Made by a program: the position numbers and the translations under genes. A DNA stretch of 64,000 nucleotides from Actinobacillus genomosp. 1 (GTDB lineage Bacteria; Pseudomonadota; Gammaproteobacteria; Enterobacterales; Pasteurellaceae). Of this stretch, positions 41,561 through 50,841 are shown in pieces. The DNA is taken from assembly GCF_029774175.1 (NCBI RefSeq), contig NZ_CP103834.1, positions 444,501 through 508,500 on the forward strand, in the 5' to 3' direction. The notes beneath the pieces are model-generated. The model did not search any database. It worked only from the letters and a program-made list of their open reading frames with translations, and was not told where the DNA came from. Within the stretch, counting starts at the first letter, position 1; each line of letters begins with the position of its first letter.

Positions 41561-43942
41561 TTAGAATGAGCTGCCAATACTGAATTGGAACTGCTCGATT
41601 TCATCACCTGAGTATTTTTTAATTGGCTTAGCATAAGAGAACGCTAAAGGTCCAATCGGAGATTGCCATTGGAATGCAATACCGGCAGACGCACGAACAC
41701 GTTTATAATCTTTATAATCCGGTAACGTCGGATATACGGATTTTTTCCATTTCGTATTCCAAACGCTTGCCGCATCAACAAACAATGAGGTACGAACATT
41801 ATGTTGATATTTTTCGCTTACAAATGGTGTCGGTGTAATTAACTCTAAACTTGCATTCGCCATCGCATTACCGCCGACAACATCATCGCTGGCTGAAGTA
41901 AAGCCTTTATTTTCAACAGAGTAATAAATTGCTTTAGGACCTACCGCACCGTATGCAAAGCCGCGTAATGTACCGATACCGCCCGCCGAATAAAGTTGAT
42001 AGAACGGAACTTCCTTACCGCCGAAACCTTTGGTGTAAGCTAAACCGGCTTTAGTCGAAACAACCCATTTATGTTCGCGATTAAGCGGATAATAATTTCT
42101 AAAATCGGCATTTAAGCGATAATATTTATTATCTGAACCCGGAATCGTGACTTTACCGCCGATATTCGCAGTCGTACCTTCCGTTGGGAAATAACCGCGA
42201 TTTAAGCTATTGTAATTCCAGCCGAATGAGAAATCAAAATCATCCGCTTTAATGTGTTCGTAACGATTGCTACCGTCAATAATTGGGAAATTCATTGATT
42301 TCACATATTTTTCACGGGTAAATTCTCGTTCGACATTTTTCAGCTTATCGTGCGTATAGCCTAAGCCTAAGTAATATGAGTTGTTTTCATTTACCGGGAA
42401 GCCTAACGTACCGTTAATACCGTACGTTTGACGTTTATAGGCTGCAGAAGTGTCACTATCCGAGTTATCGTAATCTTCATAGAAGACGTTTCCTCCTAAA
42501 CTTACTCCGTCTTTGGTAAAGTACGGTTCGGTATAACCTAAGTTCACGCTGGTACCGTAGTCATTACGCGTACCGCTTAAGCTTACGGTTGAACCCATTC
42601 CTAAGAAGTTGTCTTGCTTAATACCCGCTTGGTAACTGATACCGCTTTCCGTACCGTAACCGATACCGAAGTTAATCGAACCGGTATTACGTTCTTTGAT
42701 TTTATAGACTAAATCCACTTGGTCATCGGTATTTTGCACCGTTGGCATCGTCATATCGACAGTTTCATAGAAACCGGTACGTTCTAAACGAGATTTACCT
42801 AATGCGGCATTCGTTGTGGATAACCACGCACCTTCTTGTTGGCGCATTTCACGACGTAAAGTAGAATCTGCAGTTACATCATTACCTTCAAAGCGGATTT
42901 TACGCACATAAATACGACGACCGGCATCTACGATAAAGTTAATTTGTACCGTTTTATCTTGCTCGTTGAATTTAGGATAAAGATCAACTTTTGCCGAGCC
43001 GAAACCGTGATCGCCAAGGATTTGTTTAATGCCTTCTTCGATTTCCACTAGTTCGCTTTTACGGAATAATTGTCCCGGTTTGAAATCTTTGAGTAATGCG
43101 TTTAATTCTTTATCAAGTTTTGCAGTGTTTCCAATGATACGAATATCACTAACGTTATATTGAACGCCTTCATGAATTTTATAAGTGAGATCTACTTCGG
43201 TTTTTTTATCATTGAAGTTAATTGCGGTATCTTGTAAGGTGAATTGAGCGTAACCGCGATTTAAATAATAATCGCGTAATGTTTCCAAATCTTTATTATA
43301 AGCTTGTTGCTCGAATTTGCTGCTTTCGAAAATATTCCACCAAGATACGTCCGGTTGAATATCCAATTGCTTGGTTAATTCTTTTTCACTAAATGCTTGA
43401 TTACCTTCAAATTTTATATTTTTAACGTAAGCAACTTCGCCTTCAGTAATATTTAATTTGATATTGATACCGCCGTTTTCGTTACGTGTGGTTGTCGTAT
43501 CAATTTTGGCTTCATAGCGACCGATAGAATGGTAATGATCTAATAAGCCTTGTTTAAAACCTTCTAATTTTGCAGCATCATAGAGCTCACCTTTAGTAAT
43601 AAGGTTCGCTTTTAAGTTTTCTTGTAACGGCTCTTTTGGAATGGCACTATTACCTTCAACATCAACACTGTTGATGAAAGGACGCTCGGCAACTTTAATG
43701 ACTAACGTATTACCTTCTCGTGTCGCTCGTACATCATCAAAGCGATTTTGCCCGAAAAGTTGTCTAACTACGTTTGCTACATCATTGTCTGTCGCTGTTT
43801 GGCCGACTTTCACCGGAAGCGAAGAAATGATAGCTTGACCTGTTTCGGCTTGTACGCCATCAACACGAATATCTTTAACGACAAAAGGTGCCGCAATAAC
43901 ACCGTTTGCAATTAGAAGAGAAGAAAGTAATAATTTTTTCAT
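41561..43942 (-). CDS. bamA: Outer membrane protein assembly factor BamA
   Basis: BamA is the core of the BAM complex and inserts beta-barrel proteins into the outer membrane. The 793-residue precursor has a signal peptide (cleavage probably after VIAA, residue 18), five POTRA domains (about residues 20-420), and a 16-strand barrel with the conserved GGIGTLRGFAYG loop motif near 678. It ends in the typical aromatic residue (FQFSIGSSF). It is located between rseP and skp as in E. coli. Partners SurA, Skp and BamE are encoded elsewhere in the window. Confidence 0.97.
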   Translation of the reverse strand: MKKLLLSSLLIANGVIAAPFVVKDIRVDGVQAETGQAIISSLPVKVGQTATDNDVANVVRQLFGQNRFDDVRATREGNTLVIKVAERPFINSVDVEGNSAIPKEPLQENLKANLITKGELYDAAKLEGFKQGLLDHYHSIGRYEAKIDTTTTRNENGGINIKLNITEGEVAYVKNIKFEGNQAFSEKELTKQLDIQPDVSWWNIFESSKFEQQAYNKDLETLRDYYLNRGYAQFTLQDTAINFNDKKTEVDLTYKIHEGVQYNVSDIRIIGNTAKLDKELNALLKDFKPGQLFRKSELVEIEEGIKQILGDHGFGSAKVDLYPKFNEQDKTVQINFIVDAGRRIYVRKIRFEGNDVTADSTLRREMRQQEGAWLSTTNAALGKSRLERTGFYETVDMTMPTVQNTDDQVDLVYKIKERNTGSINFGIGYGTESGISYQAGIKQDNFLGMGSTVSLSGTRNDYGTSVNLGYTEPYFTKDGVSLGGNVFYEDYDNSDSDTSAAYKRQTYGINGTLGFPVNENNSYYLGLGYTHDKLKNVEREFTREKYVKSMNFPIIDGSNRYEHIKADDFDFSFGWNYNSLNRGYFPTEGTTANIGGKVTIPGSDNKYYRLNADFRNYYPLNREHKWVVSTKAGLAYTKGFGGKEVPFYQLYSAGGIGTLRGFAYGAVGPKAIYYSVENKGFTSASDDVVGGNAMANASLELITPTPFVSEKYQHNVRTSLFVDAASVWNTKWKKSVYPTLPDYKDYKRVRASAGIAFQWQSPIGPLAFSYAKPIKKYSGDEIEQFQFSIGSSF

Positions 43943-44003
43943 TGAAATTATCCTATGAATGTTTGCAGAATTATCCGCGGAATTAACCGCTTATAACCTA
44001 AAA

Positions 44004-45317
44004 TTAAAAGTGAATGAGATCATTCATAAAGGCAAAAGCCATTAAACTTAGTACGAAGAAAACACCGATTTGTTGAAAACGTAATTGGAATCGTTCGGCT
44101 AGAGGTTTGCCCCTGATTGCTTCCGCACCAAGTAAAATAAGTTGTCCGCCGTCTAATGGCAAAATCGGGAATAAATTCATTACCCCAAGATTAACGCTAA
44201 TCAGAGCCATAAAACTAATATAGTAAACCCAACCGATTTCAGCGGTTGCACCCGCACCTTTAGCCATTGAAATAGGTCCGCCCATATTCTTTAATGATAA
44301 TTCACCCGTGATTAAGTTGCCGATGAACTGCAGAATGGTTTTCACCAGCGAACCTACTTTTTCAACGCTTTTCCATAACGAGGTTAGAATATCATATTTT
44401 AATTCGGTTCGATACTTATCCGCTAAAGGCTCATAGCTTGGGACGATGCCGATAAAATAACGATCGTCTTTTTTATCCGGCTGCAGAGAATAGCTATAAG
44501 TAGTGCCGGACTTCTCGACCGTTAATTCTAAGATTTGACCGGTTTGAACCTGTTTAATCAGATCAGACCAATCAAAGGGTTTTTGATTAACGCTAATGAT
44601 CCGATCTCCGGCTTGTAATCCGGCTTTTGCCGCCGGTGAATTTTCGATAACTTGTTTAATATCAGGTTTAACGATACTACTTTTAGTTCTGATGCCGAGC
44701 GTAGTTAATGGATTTTCTTTATTTCCGTCCACATTCCAATTAGATAAATTTAAGTAGAAGCGTTGTAAACGATCTTCGCCGACCAAACTGCCTTCCACTT
44801 CTACCTTATTAGAACCGACATAACCGATTAGCGCAAGTGTGGTTTCTTCCCAATCTTGTACGTTATGCGAAGCAACGCGTTTGATCTCGAATTCTGTCGG
44901 TAAATTTGCTTGTGCCGCAATCGTATTCGGTAATACTTGTCCGATAACAGGTTTTAATGTCGGGATACCGTTTGCAAATACCAACCAATAAGCCAATATC
45001 GCAAATATAAAATTGGCTAACGGACCGGCAATAATAATAAAGGCACGCTGTAAAACGGATTTACTTACTAAACTTTGATCGAAAGATGCTTGATATTCAC
45101 TCTCACCGTTATACATTTGTACATAACCGCCGAGCGGAATCAGTGAAAAAGCGAATTCAGTACCTTGTTTATCGATTTTTTTAAATAAAACTTTGCCAAA
45201 ACCGATAGAAAAACGAATGACTTTTACGCCACATTTACGAGCGGCCCAAAAGTGACCGTATTCATGTACAAAAACCAGTACGCAAATTAAGATAAAAAAT
45301 GCAATAACAGAAGTCAT
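44004..45317 (-). CDS. rseP: Intramembrane zinc protease RseP
   Basis: RseP is a site-2 protease that makes the second cut in RseA, releasing sigma-E. The 437-residue protein has the zinc motif HEYGH at residues 18-22 in the first membrane helix, two PDZ-like domains (the second with ENSPAAKAGLQAGDRIISVN) and the third metal ligand in PILPLDGGQLIL near the C-terminus. It lies between cdsA and bamA in the envelope cluster. Its substrate RseA is encoded at 23589-24212. Confidence 0.96.
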   Translation of the reverse strand: MTSVIAFFILICVLVFVHEYGHFWAARKCGVKVIRFSIGFGKVLFKKIDKQGTEFAFSLIPLGGYVQMYNGESEYQASFDQSLVSKSVLQRAFIIIAGPLANFIFAILAYWLVFANGIPTLKPVIGQVLPNTIAAQANLPTEFEIKRVASHNVQDWEETTLALIGYVGSNKVEVEGSLVGEDRLQRFYLNLSNWNVDGNKENPLTTLGIRTKSSIVKPDIKQVIENSPAAKAGLQAGDRIISVNQKPFDWSDLIKQVQTGQILELTVEKSGTTYSYSLQPDKKDDRYFIGIVPSYEPLADKYRTELKYDILTSLWKSVEKVGSLVKTILQFIGNLITGELSLKNMGGPISMAKGAGATAEIGWVYYISFMALISVNLGVMNLFPILPLDGGQLILLGAEAIRGKPLAERFQLRFQQIGVFFVLSLMAFAFMNDLIHF

Positions 45318-45323
45318 AACATC

Positions 45324-46193
45324 CTATAATACAAAGAAAAAGAAAGTTGCAAAGAACGGAATTGCCGCAGTTAAGCTGTCAATACGGTCTAAAATACCAC
45401 CGTGTCCCGGAATTAAATTACTGCTGTCTTTAATATTCGCTTGGCGTTTAAACATACTTTCGGCTAAATCACCTAATACTGAAATCGCAACGGTAGCCAC
45501 GGAAACTAAAATAAAGGGTACGGTTGCTAATTCACGTCCAAATACGTTATTCGGTGCGAACTCCAAGAATAAGAATGCGATAACACATGACGTCATTAGA
45601 CCGCCGATTGCGCCTTCCCAAGATTTTCCAGGGGAAACTTTAGGAGCCAATTTATGTTTACCGAATGCACGACCGAAGAAATAAGCACCGGAATCCGCTC
45701 CCCAGACTAATAAGCAAACATACAATAATAAATAAGTTCCTTGGAATTCATCTACCGCATAATTATTAAAACGTAATGCGAGTGCAGCGATAAAAAATGG
45801 AATGAGAGTACAGAATCCGAAAATAAATTTGGCACTGACTGATTTAGCCCAAACATTGGCAGAACGAGGATACGTCACGACTAAAACCAAGGCGATTAAC
45901 CACCAAATACATGAAATAAATAGTAACGGAGCGGTTTCATCCGTTAAGAAACGTGCGGCTCTAATGTAGTTGGTATTGCCAAAAATCAATAAAATAAACA
46001 AACAAACGGTAACGAAGGCAACCACCGCTCGAGGTAATGAACGTTTAAAGCCGGCAAATTGCGCCCATTCCCACATTGCCGCAGTAATAATTGCCGCTAA
46101 TATGATTGTGAGGGGAAGAGGAGAAAGTAAGAATATACCCGCTAATACGGCAATCACCATAACAATAGCAGAAAGTACTCGTTCTTTAAGCAT
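45324..46193 (-). CDS. cdsA: Phosphatidate cytidylyltransferase
   Basis: CdsA makes CDP-diacylglycerol, precursor of all membrane phospholipids. The 289-residue integral membrane protein has about eight hydrophobic segments. It carries the signature near its C-terminus (SMFKRQANIKDSSNLIPGHG then GILDRIDSLTAA), as well as GKSWEGAIGGLMTS upstream of it. It is six bases upstream of rseP and 24 bases downstream of uppS, so the three are probably one transcript. Confidence 0.96.
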   Translation of the reverse strand: MLKERVLSAIVMVIAVLAGIFLLSPLPLTIILAAIITAAMWEWAQFAGFKRSLPRAVVAFVTVCLFILLIFGNTNYIRAARFLTDETAPLLFISCIWWLIALVLVVTYPRSANVWAKSVSAKFIFGFCTLIPFFIAALALRFNNYAVDEFQGTYLLLYVCLLVWGADSGAYFFGRAFGKHKLAPKVSPGKSWEGAIGGLMTSCVIAFLFLEFAPNNVFGRELATVPFILVSVATVAISVLGDLAESMFKRQANIKDSSNLIPGHGGILDRIDSLTAAIPFFATFFFFVL

Positions 46194-46217
46194 TTAGAAA
46201 TCCTTATAATTATTTTA

Positions 46218-46931
46218 TTAGCAACCGCCGAAACGACGATCACGTTGTTGATAAGCAATAATGGCTTCACTAAAAGAATCATCATTGAAATCAGGCCATA
46301 ATACCTGGCTGAAGAAAAGCTCCGCGTAGGCGATTTGCCATAATAAGAAGTTACTGAGACGTTGTTCCCCACTGGTACGAATTAATAAATCAACTTGAGG
46401 TTGTGTACCTGTCACTAACGCATTTTGTAAACGTTCCGGTGTAATCTCCGAAACGGTAATTTCACCCAGTTTGGCTTTGACGGCAAGTTGTTGTGCGGCT
46501 TGAGTGATATCCCAATGGCTACCGTAGTTGGCTGCAATATTGAGAATCAGTCCCGTATTATTTTCTGTCAGTCTTTCCGATTCAGCGATACGTTTCTGTA
46601 AAGTTTCACTGAAAGCCGCTTTGTTACCGATAATATTCAAACGAATATTATTTTTATGTAACTTTTTTACTTCCGAATCTAATGCTCGCATAAAAAGCGA
46701 CATTAATGCGGAAACTTCCGCTTCCGGTCGGTTCCAGTTTTCGCTGCTGAAGGCATAAAGCGTTAAGACCTTAATCCCATGTTTGGCGGCAAAACTTACC
46801 GCAGAACGTACCGCTTTCACACCATTTTGATGACCAAAAACGCGTAATTTTCCTTGTTGTTTAGCCCAACGACCGTTACCGTCCATGATAATCGCAACAT
46901 GTTGAGGCATCTTTTGAGGATCAAAATTCAC
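46218..46931 (-). CDS. uppS: Undecaprenyl diphosphate synthase
   Basis: UppS (IspU) elongates farnesyl diphosphate to the C55 lipid carrier used for peptidoglycan and LPS. The 237-residue product has the cis-prenyltransferase signature HVAIIMDGNGRWAKQQGK near residues 11-28, with the catalytic Asp17, and the C-terminal DLLIRTSGEQRLSNFLLWQ. It is the first gene of the envelope cluster here. In E. coli the order frr-dxr-ispU is common; here dxr is separated from it and lies at the other end of the cluster. Confidence 0.96.
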   Translation of the reverse strand: MNFDPQKMPQHVAIIMDGNGRWAKQQGKLRVFGHQNGVKAVRSAVSFAAKHGIKVLTLYAFSSENWNRPEAEVSALMSLFMRALDSEVKKLHKNNIRLNIIGNKAAFSETLQKRIAESERLTENNTGLILNIAANYGSHWDITQAAQQLAVKAKLGEITVSEITPERLQNALVTGTQPQVDLLIRTSGEQRLSNFLLWQIAYAELFFSQVLWPDFNDDSFSEAIIAYQQRDRRFGGC

Positions 46932-47072
46932 AGGAGTTCTCGCTTTATTAGATAGTAAATTAATCGTTAATACAAATGAAGATAACTATATCATAGGATA
47001 CGATTCTATGATAGATACAGGAGGAATTGACAGTATAAAAATTAAAAAGTTTGGCGGACTGGAAAGAAATAA

Positions 47073-47094
47073 ACAGGAAACAAACGTTTCCTGT
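47073..47094 (-). terminator. Terminator after gloB
   Basis: ACAGGAAAC (47073-47081) and GTTTCCTGT (47086-47094) form a perfect 9-base stem with a 4-base loop; the minus strand then reads TTATTTCTTT. It lies 12 bases past the gloB stop. Confidence 0.75.
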
Positions 47095-47105
47095 CGGATA
47101 ATAGA

Positions 47106-47813
47106 TTAGAAGTTATCTTTTTGCTGACGTAATGCAATAAATTGCGCTAAATCGACCGCTTGTAAGAACGGATTGATTTGTAATTCTCTAGCTAAAGTTG
47201 TCGGAAGTGTCGGCTGATTACGAGAACGTAAAATATCAGCGCGTTCTTGTATTTCAAATAGTCCGCAACTTGGCGGTAAGACCGCTTCTGCAAATTTTAG
47301 ATTACTTAACGTATATTCATGCGCCGGGAAGATTTCGACAAATTCCGGTAACGCTTTAAAGCGTTGTAACGCCTCAAATTGCGCTTGGTAATCACCGGTA
47401 AAGACACGTCCGCAACCGGCGGAGAATAACGCATCGCCACAGAATAGGTATTCGTTACCAAATAAATAGCTAACGTGTTGTGCGGTATGACCGGCACTTT
47501 CAATTACTCGGACATCATAATCAAATAAAGTGAGGTGATCCTCTGGTCGAACGATATGATTAGCAAATTGAGCAACTTCTTGTGGACCATAAACCGGCAA
47601 TTGAGGATAACGAGAGTGCAGTTCCGGCATACCGTCGGTATGATCATGATGATTATGCGTTAATAAAATAGCGGTCAGATTTAGCTGATTTTTTGCAAGA
47701 AATGCTAACACTGGAGTGGCATCTGACGGATCGACAATAATTACGTCATTATCTTTTTGAATCGCCCAAATATAGTTATCGGAGAGTGCCGGAATGGGGG
47801 TAATGTTTAGCAT
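47106..47813 (-). CDS. gloB: Hydroxyacylglutathione hydrolase (glyoxalase II)
   Basis: GloB hydrolyses S-lactoylglutathione to lactate and glutathione, detoxifying methylglyoxal. I choose the ATG at 47813, preceded by AGAGGAAAG, over an upstream ATG nine codons earlier. The 235-residue protein is a metallo-beta-lactamase fold with LLTHNHHDHTDGMPEL (the two-metal THxHxDH motif near residues 49-64), AGHTAQHVSYL and FCGDALFSAGCGR. Length is a little short of the E. coli enzyme. It is separated from nagK by a hairpin. Confidence 0.94.
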   Translation of the reverse strand: MLNITPIPALSDNYIWAIQKDNDVIIVDPSDATPVLAFLAKNQLNLTAILLTHNHHDHTDGMPELHSRYPQLPVYGPQEVAQFANHIVRPEDHLTLFDYDVRVIESAGHTAQHVSYLFGNEYLFCGDALFSAGCGRVFTGDYQAQFEALQRFKALPEFVEIFPAHEYTLSNLKFAEAVLPPSCGLFEIQERADILRSRNQPTLPTTLARELQINPFLQAVDLAQFIALRQQKDNF

Positions 47814-47833
47814 AATACTTTCCTCTATAAAAG

Positions 47834-47856
47834 AATACATGGGAAACCCATGTATT
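47834..47856 (-). terminator. Terminator between nagK and gloB
   Basis: AATACATGGG (47834-47843) and CCCATGTATT (47847-47856) are a perfect 10-base stem with a 3-base loop; on the minus strand it is followed by CTTTTATAG. It lies between the nagK stop and the gloB start. Confidence 0.65.
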
Positions 47857-47868
47857 CATTAAATCGAA

Positions 47869-48786
47869 TTATTTTAAGAAGAGTGCCGCCGCACCGCGTG
47901 TACCGCCTGAATCGCCATGAATTGCTTTTTTGAAGACCGGTACTTTCGCACTACGCATTAAATGTGGTGGAAGTGCTTTTGGCAATGCCTCATAAATATG
48001 ATCAAAATTAGACAAGCCGCCGCCGAATACGATCATATCCGGATCAAGAATCGTAATAAGGTTACCGATGCTAATTGCCATTAATTCGATGTATTTATCT
48101 ACAAATTCGACAACTTTCGACTCTTTTTGATAGAACCGTTCGATGATTTCTTTTGCCGATACGCTTTCACCGACCAAATCTCGAAATAGCATCTCAAAAC
48201 CGCGACCGGAAATATAAGTATCTAAGCAAGCGCGGTTACCGCAGCCACATTCATAAATCGGCGCATTATCCCAACCTAATAGTTTTAATGCGTGATAATT
48301 CAGTTGCATATGACCGACTTCACCCGCCATACCGATTCTGCCGGAATGAATTTTACCGTCAAACACAAAACCGCCGCCAAAACCGGTACCGATAATTAAA
48401 CCGAGTACGGTTGAGAATTGCTGGTTATTCGGATCCCAAGCTTCCGAAAGCGCAAAACAGTTAGCATCGTTTTCCGCTCGAACTTCACGCCCTAAACGTT
48501 CGCTTAAATCTTTTAAAATCGCTTTACCGTCTGCAACACGAATATTGGTAATTTCCGCAATGCCGGTTTCACGATTTACAAAGCCGGGTAAGCCTAAACC
48601 GACGGAACCTTGCTCACCGAATTTTTGGTCGGCGTTACGTACTAAGGTTTCAACCGTATCAAGCCAATCGTCGTAGTTTGTTTGCGGTGTAGGTACCCGT
48701 TCGCTATAAAGTTTTTCCAACTGCTCGTTAAAAGCCGCCAACTCAATTTTCGTACCGCCGACATCCAACCCGTAATAAATAGCCAT
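47869..48786 (-). CDS. nagK: N-acetyl-D-glucosamine kinase (ROK family)
   Basis: NagK phosphorylates GlcNAc released by cell-wall recycling or taken up, giving GlcNAc-6-phosphate. The 305-residue ROK protein opens with the phosphate-binding YYGLDVGGTKIELAAF. It has the active-site ENDANCFALSEAW near residues 105-117, IGTGFGGGFVFDG, and the zinc-binding CGCGNRACLDTYISGRG near 178. Length and the ECGCGNRACLDTY stretch match NagK. Specificity among ROK kinases is inferred from similarity. It is two bases downstream of the pgpB-like gene. Confidence 0.88.
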   Translation of the reverse strand: MAIYYGLDVGGTKIELAAFNEQLEKLYSERVPTPQTNYDDWLDTVETLVRNADQKFGEQGSVGLGLPGFVNRETGIAEITNIRVADGKAILKDLSERLGREVRAENDANCFALSEAWDPNNQQFSTVLGLIIGTGFGGGFVFDGKIHSGRIGMAGEVGHMQLNYHALKLLGWDNAPIYECGCGNRACLDTYISGRGFEMLFRDLVGESVSAKEIIERFYQKESKVVEFVDKYIELMAISIGNLITILDPDMIVFGGGLSNFDHIYEALPKALPPHLMRSAKVPVFKKAIHGDSGGTRGAAALFLK

Positions 48787-48788
48787 AA

Positions 48789-49526
48789 TTAGCCTCGCTT
48801 TTGAAAGATTTTAAAAGTTTCTAACAGAGGAATAATCCAAACAAACACGATAATGTGGAATACCCAAGAAATTAACGTGCTGACAAACAGATCAATAGGA
48901 TAATGCATTCCTAAACGTAAGCGACTGATCAACATCAAACCCGCCCATAAAATGGCAAAACTTTGGGCAAAAATGACCGCTTTACCGCTTAAACCGAATA
49001 GTAATCCGCCGAATACCAATAACCAAGAAACGGCAAAAATGGTATGACCGGAAGGGAATGAGTAGCCTAATTCGCCTGATTGATGCTTGACGACAAAATC
49101 AGCATCATTCGGATGCATTTTGTCGGCAAGCGTTAATACCGCTTGAGCTTGTTCCGCTTCCGGTAAGGCGTAAAATTGTTCCGTTTGTGTCGGGAACATT
49201 TCCGTGACGAACGGACGAGGCTCTTTAAATAAAGTTTTCGCGCTTTCTTTAATGATTTGCGTACCGACTACGGAACTTGCACAAATAAAACCGACTAAAA
49301 ACCATGAATAACGTTTACGAGTGAGCCGCATTAGCCAAAACATAAAAATAACGCAAGTAATTAATGCGTAGGGAGCGGATCCGGTTTCGGTTAAGAAAAA
49401 TAACCAGAAATCGAGATCGTAAAGACGGTAATCCATACCGCCGAAGGTCCATTTCCAACCGGTTACCCACGTAAATAACGGGATAAGCAACATTAAAAAG
49501 GTGAAAATCGAGAGTTTTTTAATCAC
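48789..49526 (-). CDS. pgpB: PAP2-family membrane phosphatase (PgpB-like)
   Basis: This enzyme class dephosphorylates phosphatidylglycerophosphate, undecaprenyl diphosphate or related lipids at the membrane. The 245-residue protein has about six hydrophobic segments and the three PAP2 motifs: KTLFKEPRPF (about residues 93-102), the central YSFPSGHTIFAVSWLL (His about 161) and the third SRLRLGMHYPIDLFVS (His near 208). The large loop between motif one and two is typical of PgpB. The true lipid substrate is not fixed by sequence. Coupled to nagK by a two-base gap. Confidence 0.85.
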   Translation of the reverse strand: MIKKLSIFTFLMLLIPLFTWVTGWKWTFGGMDYRLYDLDFWLFFLTETGSAPYALITCVIFMFWLMRLTRKRYSWFLVGFICASSVVGTQIIKESAKTLFKEPRPFVTEMFPTQTEQFYALPEAEQAQAVLTLADKMHPNDADFVVKHQSGELGYSFPSGHTIFAVSWLLVFGGLLFGLSGKAVIFAQSFAILWAGLMLISRLRLGMHYPIDLFVSTLISWVFHIIVFVWIIPLLETFKIFQKRG

Positions 49527-49540
49527 GAAAAATTCCTTAT

Positions 49541-49564
49541 AAAAAAGACCGCTTACAAGCGGTC
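49541..49564 (-). terminator. Terminator after yhbY
   Basis: GACCGCTT (49547-49554) and AAGCGGTC (49557-49564) pair with a very short loop, and on the minus strand run into six T. It consists of two opposed uptake cores almost touching. Confidence 0.75.
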
Positions 49565-49583
49565 AGATTTGAATAAAAATAAA

Positions 49584-49901
49584 TTATGAAATTGCTTTGG
49601 TTGCTTTAGGTAAACTGATTTTTTTCTCTTCACTTTGACGATACAGCACTAAAATATGACCGATGGTTTGTACCGGCGTCGCTTTCGTTTCACGCACGAT
49701 CGCATCAATAATTAATTGCTTGGTATCACGATCCGCTCCGGAGATTTTTACTTTGATAAGTTCGTGATGCTCTAACGCATTTTCGATTTCAGCTAACACG
49801 CCTTCCGTTAAGCCGTTACCGCCAAGCATGACAACCGGACTTAAGTGGTGTGCTAAACCTTTTAAAAATTGTTTTTGTTTCGTTGTTAATGTAATAGACA
49901 T
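49584..49901 (-). CDS. yhbY: YhbY family RNA-binding protein (CRM domain)
   Basis: YhbY binds RNA and is associated with pre-50S ribosomal particles. I use the ATG at 49901, where the 105-residue protein begins MSITLTTKQKQFLKGLAHHL. The longer frame to 50009 adds 36 residues with no family resemblance. The protein is a single CRM domain with the GxxG-like segment MLGGNGLTEGVLAEIENALE (about residues 25-44) and a basic patch. It is divergent from the glycosyltransferase gene. Confidence 0.92.
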   Translation of the reverse strand: MSITLTTKQKQFLKGLAHHLSPVVMLGGNGLTEGVLAEIENALEHHELIKVKISGADRDTKQLIIDAIVRETKATPVQTIGHILVLYRQSEEKKISLPKATKAIS

Positions 49902-50022
49902 TGTTTTTAAACCTGTGGTTTGTTTGTGAATAAAATTTGGCGTAGAAAATAGCACAAAAGGGGCGAATTTTAAAGTAAAATGCAGAGAACAACAAACAAA
50001 ATAAACCAAAAAAGGACAGATT

Positions 50023-50781
50023 ATGCCAACGTTAAGTGTTGCGATGATTGTAAAAAACGAGGCTCAGGATTTAGCGAAATGCCTTGAAACCGTGCAAGGT
50101 TGGGTAAATGAAATTATTGTGCTGGATAGCGGCAGTAGCGATGAAACCGTACAAATCGCCGAAAGTTTCGGGGCAAAAGTGTATGTAAATTCCGATTGGC
50201 AAGGTTTTGGTAAACAACGCCGATTAGCTCAACAATATGTCACAAGCGATTATGTGTTATGGTTAGATGCGGATGAACGTGTCACACCCGAATTAAAACA
50301 GAGCATTTTGCAAGCGGTAGAAAAAGATGACAAAAATACCGTCTATCAAGTAAGCCGTTTAAGTGAAGTATTCGGTAAACAAATTCGTCATTCGGGTTGG
50401 TATCCAGACTATGTCGTGCGTTTGTATCGTACCGATTTTGCTCAATACGGCGAAGAATTGGTACATGAAAAAGTGCACTACCCGAAAAATGCAACGGTGA
50501 AAAAATTAAGAGGCGATTTACTGCATTTTACTTATAAGGATATTCATCATTATTTAGTCAAATCGGCAAGTTATGCAAAAGCATGGGCGGTTCAACGTGC
50601 GAATGCGGGTAAAAAGGCGAGTTTATTAGACGGTGTAACTCACGCGGTAGGCTGTTTCGTGAAAATGTATTTGTTAAAAGCCGGTTTTCTAGACGGTAAA
50701 CAAGGCTTTCTGTTAGCGGTACTTTCAGCACATTCAACCTTTGTGAAATATGCGGATCTTTGGAATAGAACGCGTAACTAA
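50023..50781 (+). CDS. lgtF: Family 2 glycosyltransferase, LPS inner-core beta-1,4-glucosyltransferase (WaaE/LgtF-like)
   Basis: Members add glucose to heptose I of the LPS inner core. The 252-residue product is a compact GT-A protein. It has the N-terminal LSVAMIVKNEAQDLAKCLET, then IIVLDSGSSDETVQIAESFG, and the metal-binding LWLDADERVTPEL (DxD-type motif near residue 86). The strong resemblance to WaaE/LgtF is by overall motif pattern, including WVNEIIVLDSGSSD and the Arg/His-rich RHSGWYPDYVVRLYR. The acceptor cannot be proven from sequence. It lies divergent from yhbY and convergent with pbpG. Confidence 0.85.
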   Translation: MPTLSVAMIVKNEAQDLAKCLETVQGWVNEIIVLDSGSSDETVQIAESFGAKVYVNSDWQGFGKQRRLAQQYVTSDYVLWLDADERVTPELKQSILQAVEKDDKNTVYQVSRLSEVFGKQIRHSGWYPDYVVRLYRTDFAQYGEELVHEKVHYPKNATVKKLRGDLLHFTYKDIHHYLVKSASYAKAWAVQRANAGKKASLLDGVTHAVGCFVKMYLLKAGFLDGKQGFLLAVLSAHSTFVKYADLWNRTRN

Positions 50782-50801
50782 TTGCAAAAAATAGTGAAAA
50801 A

Positions 50802-50836
50802 AAGACCGCTTGTTGTATGTAGAAACAAGCGGTCTT
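50802..50836. terminator. Bidirectional hairpin (uptake-sequence pair) between lgtF and pbpG
   Basis: AAGACCGCTTGTT (50802-50814) and AACAAGCGGTCTT (50824-50836) are perfectly complementary over 13 bases with a 9-base loop, between convergent genes. On the minus strand six T follow. Confidence 0.8.
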
Positions 50837-50841
50837 GTTAA

